Assembly: GCA_963575745.1 (NCBI GenBank)
Contig: CAUYUJ010003003.1
Span: 300,577-364,576 of the forward strand
Direction: 5' to 3'
From: Prorocentrum cordatum
Lineage: Eukaryota; Sar; Dinophyceae; Prorocentrales; Prorocentraceae
DNA: 64,000 nt
Shown: positions 59,885 through 64,000 of the stretch, piece after piece
Layout of the letters: each line of letters opens with the position of its first letter
How positions within the stretch are numbered: the stretch's first letter is position 1
Notes under the pieces: generated by a model
Told to the model about the DNA's origin: nothing
The model's input: only the letters and a program-made list of their open reading frames with translations
Databases searched by the model: none
Made by a program: the position numbers and the translations under genes

Positions 59885-60205
59885 AGGAGGAGGAGGAGGA
59901 GGAGGAGGAGGAGGAGGAGGAGGAAAAGAAGGAGGAGGAGGAGGAGGAGGAGGAGGGGGAGGAGGGGGAGGAGGAGCAGGGGGAGGGGGAGGGGGAGCTC
60001 CTCCTCCTCCTCCTCCTCCTCCTCGTCATCTTGGAGGGTTCACAGACCTCCACGCTCCAGGCTCCAGGAGGAGGAAGAGAAGCAGGATGAGGAGAAGGAG
60101 GAGGATGAGAAGGAGGAGACGGCGGAGGAGGAGGAGCTGGGCACGTTGGAAGGAGGAGAAGGCGAAGGAGAAGGAGAAGGAGAAGGAGGAGAAGGAGGAG
60201 GAGAC
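59885..60205 (+). repeat. (GGA/AAG)n tract with a short CTC inversion
   Basis: GGA to 59998, then CTCCTCCTC (59999-60024), a short non-repeat segment, and GGAGGAAGA/GAAGGAGAAGG steps to 60205. The GGA-CTC junction can fold back. Confidence 0.9.
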
Positions 60206-60444
60206 GAAGGGGGCGCGAAGCGCATGATTGAACTCAAACTGGAGCGCAATGAGCTTGGTACGTTTGAAGCAAACTGCAGCGCAACGCACTTGATTGAAGT
60301 GAGCTGGAGCGCAAGCGCTGGCATCGCAAAACGCTGGGCAAAAAAAACAACAAACAACGCGATGGGGGCAGACATAACGCAACAACATAGAACAACGTGG
60401 CTGACCAAACAAAATCTGGAATCGCAGCGCGTTTTCTTTTGCAA

Positions 60445-60640
60445 TTTGTAGAATTACATGAGTTAGAGTGGTTGAAGATAGGGGGAAGTGGGGGAAGTTA
60501 GGGGATACAGTGGTGTAATATAGGGAAAACTAATTTCCAAAAAATAAGCGAAACATAACAAACATGTGAAACGCTATCTTCCACAGCTTCCATCTAACTT
60601 CCACATCTTCAACATAACTACCATAACTTAGTTAAGATCA
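60445..60640. repeat. AT-rich foldback island
   Basis: GTTGAAGATAGGGGGAAGTG at the left; ATCTTCCACAGCTTCC and CTTCCACATCTTCAAC at the right (imperfect inverted repeat). Markedly AT-rich compared with both flanks. No second copy in the window. Confidence 0.65.
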
Positions 60641-60649
60641 TATCAGTAG

Positions 60650-60676
60650 ATTCCTCCTGTAGAGGGACGCGCCCGA
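60650..60676 (+). mobile_element. Family B right-end fragment
   Basis: TTCCTCCTGTAGAGGGACGC then GCCCGACT. Confidence 0.7.
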
Positions 60677-60717
60677 CTGGAAGGCTACGGGCAAGCCAAG
60701 ACGCCTCGCCACTGCTT
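60677..60717 (+). mobile_element. Family C right-end fragment
   Basis: GGCTACGGGCAAGCCAAGAC then GCCTCGCCACTGCTT, directly joined to the family B end. Confidence 0.7.
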
Positions 60718-60734
60718 CCCCCCCCCCCCCCGAC

Positions 60735-60885
60735 GTAATGTTTTTGTTCGTTACGTCGACCCCCAGAGGTCCCGACCCTCTCCCCTTGACCGGCTCTGCC
60801 CCCTGAGTCGTTTTCTGACACCCCCGAAGCCCAGCGAGGGCCCCCGGAGGCCGAAAATCCCACCAGCCCTCTGGGCGTAGGTGGT
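60735..60885 (+). repeat. Family Q dispersed repeat
   Basis: GACGTAATGTTTTTGTTCGT, CCCTGAGTCGTTTTCTGACA and GGGCCCCCGGAGGCCGAAAA. Confidence 0.75.
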
Positions 60886-60994
60886 CTAGAGCAGATCCTC
60901 TTCCACCCCTCCCTCTTCCCCCTTGGGGAGGGGTTTACCCCTCCCCCTACCCCCTCCCCTGGACCTGGACGGGGGGGGCCGCGGGTAGTTAGAG

Positions 60995-61755
60995 CGTCCC
61001 AGATGGCCCAAGACGGCTCCAAGAGCGCCTCAGAGAACCCAAGATGAGCTCCAAGATGGCTCAAGATAGCGCAAGATCGCTCGAGATGGCTCCTAAGATG
61101 GTTCCAAGAAGCCCAAAGACGGCCCCAAGATAACTCCAAGTGGCCAAACAGCTCCCCAAGGAGGCCCCGAAGAGGCCAAAATCGTCCCAAAACCTAAGGA
61201 AAATCAATGATTTTTGCTTTCTCGCCTTTTCGCTTCCGATGGCCATCCGAGGCCTGGAGATGGTTCCAAGATGGCCCAAGAGGGCCCCAAGAGAGCCCCA
61301 AAAGAGCCCCAAGACGGCCCCAAGAGCGCCCAAGAGCACTCCAAGAGCGTTCCAAGAGGGGTCCAAGAGGCGATTTTAGGGGCTTCCGAGGGGGGGCGCT
61401 AATTGAACCCCCCCTCTTGTTTGATCGATCTCCTCCAAGATGGCCCCAAGAAGCGCCCAGGAAGCCCCAAGAGGTCCCAAGATGGCCCCAAAATGGCCCC
61501 AAGAGGCCCCCAAGAGGCCCCCCGGAGGCCCCCAAGAGACCCCCAAGAGGCCCCAAGAGCCCCCCCAGATGCACCCAAGATGCTCCAAGAGGCCTCGGCG
61601 AGAATGCCTAATCATTGATTCTACACAGGTTTTAGCCACATGGAGGCCTCTTGGGGGGGGGCACGGATTAAGATGACTCCAAGAGCGTCTGGGAGAGCCC
61701 AAAATGACCTCCAAGATGGCTCAAGATATCCCAAGATGTCTCATAATGGCTTCCT
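60995..61755 (+). repeat. Longest 10.5-bp-period repeat block, with cores
   Basis: Starting at about 61008, 17 consecutive units (CCAGATGGCC, CAAGACGGCTC, CAAGAGCGCCT and so on) have lengths 9-12 and mean 10.5 bp by direct count. Cores lie at 61196-61255 (AATCAATGATTTTTGCTTTC, TCGCCTTTTCGCTTCCGATG) and 61612-61660 (ATCATTGATTCTACACAGG). Confidence 0.92.
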
Positions 61756-61899
61756 CTGTGTGCTGCCCACTTCTCTGATCGAGGCAATTCCTCTGGGCAT
61801 CGTTTCTGGATGGGCTGGTGGGGATTCGCGAAGCGACAACAATTCAGAAAACCTCCCGTCCTGATTGTTTCAGTACTCAAGGGGGTCTGGGGGCGACCC

Positions 61900-62022
61900 G
61901 AGGAGGAGGAGGTGGAGGAGGAGGAGGAAAAGGAGGAGGCGGAGGAGGAGGAGGAGGAGGAGGAGCTGGGGAGGAGGAGGAGGAGGGAGGAGGAGGAGGA
62001 GGAGGAGGAGGAGGAGGGGTCT
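61900..62022 (+). repeat. (GGA)n tract
   Basis: GGAGGTGGAGGAGG then GGA with GCG and AAA variants. Confidence 0.95.
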
Positions 62023-62170
62023 GGGCCCGGACTCTCCACCTGCCCCGCGGCAGGGCCTCCCGGCTCGCCCGCGCCCTGCCGCGGCGGTGCCGCCGGCGCG
62101 GCGCCGGGCGAGGCGGCGCCGCCCGCCGGCGGCGGGGCGGCGAGGGCCTCCCGCGACGACCGACCCGACC
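62023..62170. other. GC-rich spacer between opposed GGA and CTC tracts
   Basis: CCCGCCGGCGGCGGGGCGGC and GAGGGCCTCCCGCGACGACC recur at 62969-63015 (CCCGCTGGCGGCGGGGCGGC). Confidence 0.6.
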
Positions 62171-62386
62171 CTCCTCCTCCTCACCTCCTCCCCCTCCCCT
62201 CCTCCTCCTCCTCCTCCTCCCTCCTCCTCCTCCTCCTCCTTCCCCTCTCCCCTCCTCTTCCCCCTCCCCTCCTCCTCCTCTTCCACCTCCCCCTCCTCCT
62301 CTCCTCCTCCTCCTCCTCCTCCTCCTCCTCCTCCTCCTCCTCCTCCTCCTCTTTCTCCTCCTCCTCCTCCTCCTCTTTCTCCTCCT
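62171..62386 (+). repeat. (CTC)n tract
   Basis: CTCCTC with CCC, TTC and ACC variants over 215 bp, opposed to the GGA tract 150 bp upstream. Confidence 0.95.
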
Positions 62387-62640
62387 ACCCCAATCTGACC
62401 CGAGGGCTCGAATTTGGACCTGGGCGGCCCGGAGCGCTCTCGGCAAAGCGCAGCTGCTAAAGAGCACCCCGAGGTGGTCAGACCGCCGGGATCCGACAAA
62501 GACGCCCGAAGGCCTCAGGCCTCGTGCCCGTCGTCCCCCCCTCCCCCAGCGTTGCCTCTGAGTCGTGGAGACGTCTCAGGAGTGACGACCTACCAGACCA
62601 CCCCAATCTAGCCCGAGGGCTCGAATCCCACCAGCCAGCC
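62387..62640. other. Unclassified stretch
   Basis: CCCCAATCT(G/A)(A/G)CCCGAGGGCTCGAAT occurs twice (62389 and 62601), a 25-bp direct repeat about 210 bp apart. No gene recognised. Confidence 0.5.
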
Positions 62641-62648
62641 CTTTAGGG

Positions 62649-62814
62649 TTGAGTCGGGCCTGTCCCCCTACAGGCCGATTTTGAACGACAAATATTTTAA
62701 ACATGCCCCCAAACATGCCCAAACAATGCTCAACAATGGTCAACAAAATAGTCCCCACACTATGTTTTGACCATTTTTGAATGTTCCCCCTGTAGAGGGA
62801 CCGGCCCGACTTCA
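62649..62814 (+). mobile_element. Family B element, 166 bp
   Basis: TTGAGTCGGGCCTGTCCCCC to GAGGGACCGGCCCGACTTCA. Flanks CTTTAGGG (62641-62648) and CTTTCGAG (62815-62822) agree at 6 of 8. Centre AAAATAGTCCCCACACTATG, the hairpin with two mismatches. Confidence 0.87.
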
Positions 62815-62822
62815 CTTTCGAG

Positions 62823-63335
62823 CGTAGGTGGTTCAGGGTGTTTCTTCTTCCACCCCCTTCTTCCCCTTCGGGGAGGGGTGTTGCCCCTCCCCCTTACCCC
62901 CTCCCCTGCACCTGGACGGGGCGTTTCGCGAGCGGTCGGAGCGTCCAAAACGGCCTCGGCGAGGAAGCCACGCCCGCTGGCGGCGGGGCGGCGAGGGCCT
63001 GTCGTGACGACCTACTACCCCGAAGGGTCGAATTTCGGGTGGGGGGGGGGTGCGGGTTCCACACCTGCTTTTGTCCAGTGTTCCCCCGGCGCCTCCCCCA
63101 CCCTGGAAGCGGAGAGCGAGTCGGGGCCCTCGGGGCTTGGTCTGGGGTGGTTGATGGTGGGCGGTGCTCTCGCCGCCGGGGCCGGTGGAGCATCGGACCG
63201 GGAGGCCCACGGGGATATCTGCGCGGGGCGTTTGCTTTGTTCACGGCAGACGAGCCCATAAGCCATGCACGCAAACGGCACCAACACAGACGGAACCGAC
63301 ACAGAATACAGTCGGGGCCTTCACCTAATGAGCCC
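62823..63335. other. Unclassified stretch with shared C-rich segment
   Basis: 62850-62925 (TTCCCCTTCGGGGAGGGGTG, TACCCCCTCCCCTGCACCTG) is shared with 60905-60975 and 31530-31570. The remainder has no recognised family. Confidence 0.5.
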
Positions 63336-63548
63336 AAAATAAGAAACGAGGCCCCTGTTTTACATAAGTTGAACCTCGATCCAGGGCAAATCCAGGGCAA
63401 GCTGCGCAACAATCAAGGGACACGGAGCCCCATCCCCAACGAAAAGGGTTCCTTAGTTGTTTTACAATGCTCTTTGGGCTTTCCCGAGGTTTTCCATTGA
63501 AACATCGGAGGTCAACTTCTGGGAAACAGGGGCCTCGTTCCTTATTTG
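63336..63548 (+). mobile_element. Family T element with about 40-bp inverted ends
   Basis: AAATAAGAAACGAGGCCCCT then GTTT at the left; AAACAGGGGCCTCGTTCCTT then ATTT at the right. Pairing continues inward (AAGTTGAACCTCGAT against ATCGGAGGTCAACTT). Interior CCAGGGCAAATCCAGGGCAA. A worn relative may be at 11146-11282. Confidence 0.82.
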
Positions 63549-64000
63549 TCGTTCCTTAGGTCAACGCCCCGACTGTGCGGGAGGGCCGCGGGGACTGCTG
63601 AGCGGTGGACTGCTGAGCGGCGCCGTGGGGCTCGTAGTGGTGCGGTGGGCCCAGGTCTGGCTATGCCCAGGTCTGGCCACCGCGGTGCCGAGCTCGTGGG
63701 GCGGGCTCCGTCGCCGTCGTCTCGCCGTCGTCGTCGTGAATGCATGCATGACCACGTGGGTTCGCCTACTCGAAGAGCTAAAAAACCCCAAAAAACAACC
63801 ACAAAAACGCCCCGACGGTAGGCCAACAGCCGCGAGGGACAGCCTGGCCGAGGGGCTCCGCGCGGGGTGTGCGGACGCCGCCCCGCCCACAGAGAGGCTC
63901 GCGCGGAGGCCGGGCCCGCTCTCTCCGGAGAGGCCGGTGGCCGCCACGGGGGGCGGCGCGCAGCTCTCGGCCACAGCTGGAGCTGCCGGGGAGCCCCTGG
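63549..64000. other. Unclassified GC-rich end of window
   Basis: GGACTGCTGAGCGG is doubled at 63591-63620 and TCTGGC(T/C)A doubled at 63655. No gene recognised before the window ends. Confidence 0.4.

Noticed and set aside
1-64000. tRNA, rRNA, snRNA or SL RNA genes
   Set aside because: No cloverleaf with A and B boxes, no conserved rRNA segment, and no leader followed by a donor site and Sm motif was found by eye. A covariance-model search would be needed to exclude diverged copies.

Overview
This window looks like nuclear DNA of a dinoflagellate. The decisive evidence is a perfect copy of the 22-nt dinoflagellate spliced leader (positions 17609-17630, minus strand) at the exact 5' end of a LINE retrotransposon. 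The LINE encodes a zinc-ribbon/coiled-coil protein, an AP-like endonuclease, a reverse transcriptase and an RNase H, a combination known from dinoflagellate genomes. The high GC content, the very dense repeats and the absence of any recognisable host gene fit a large-genome, GC-rich dinoflagellate. A Prorocentrum-like genome is one possibility, but the species is not determined here.

Layout. 1-11.6 kb: a pentanucleotide satellite (AGCTA), GAC-, GAG- and CAT-type simple repeats, a 73-bp tandem array, an 18-bp minisatellite, and the first copies of several short inverted-repeat element families. 11.7-17.6 kb: the LINE, minus strand, bounded by a 15-bp direct repeat. 17.7-22.6 kb: short elements, a 1-kb CAT-type block, and an inverted copy of the satellite seen at position 1. 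22.7-44 kb: a mosaic of short elements (called A-T in this annotation), blocks of a degenerate CAAGANGGCC repeat with a period near 10.5 bp, a 300-bp CGG block and a 100-N assembly gap. 44-64 kb: a 1.2-kb inverted repeat built from the 18-bp minisatellite, long CTC/GGA tracts, an ATAC array, a 1.5-kb ATG block and more short elements.

Apart from the LINE nothing can be called a gene with confidence. Almost all long open frames are by-products of trinucleotide repeats, the 10.5-bp repeat or stop-poor GC-rich DNA. No tRNA, rRNA, snRNA or SL RNA gene was recognised. The window could be intergenic or lie inside a very long intron.

The main interest is in the mobile DNA. Family A (about 150-165 bp) has 5-bp target duplications at seven sites. 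Family B (about 140-180 bp) has TTAAGTCGGGC termini, 8-bp duplications and a conserved central hairpin. Family C (233 bp) has roughly 60-bp inverted ends and repeated TTCTAAGAA palindromes. Several elements are nested in one another, which gives a relative insertion order. A second theme is the recurrence, in unrelated repeats, of a 10-11 bp spacing close to one turn of B-DNA.
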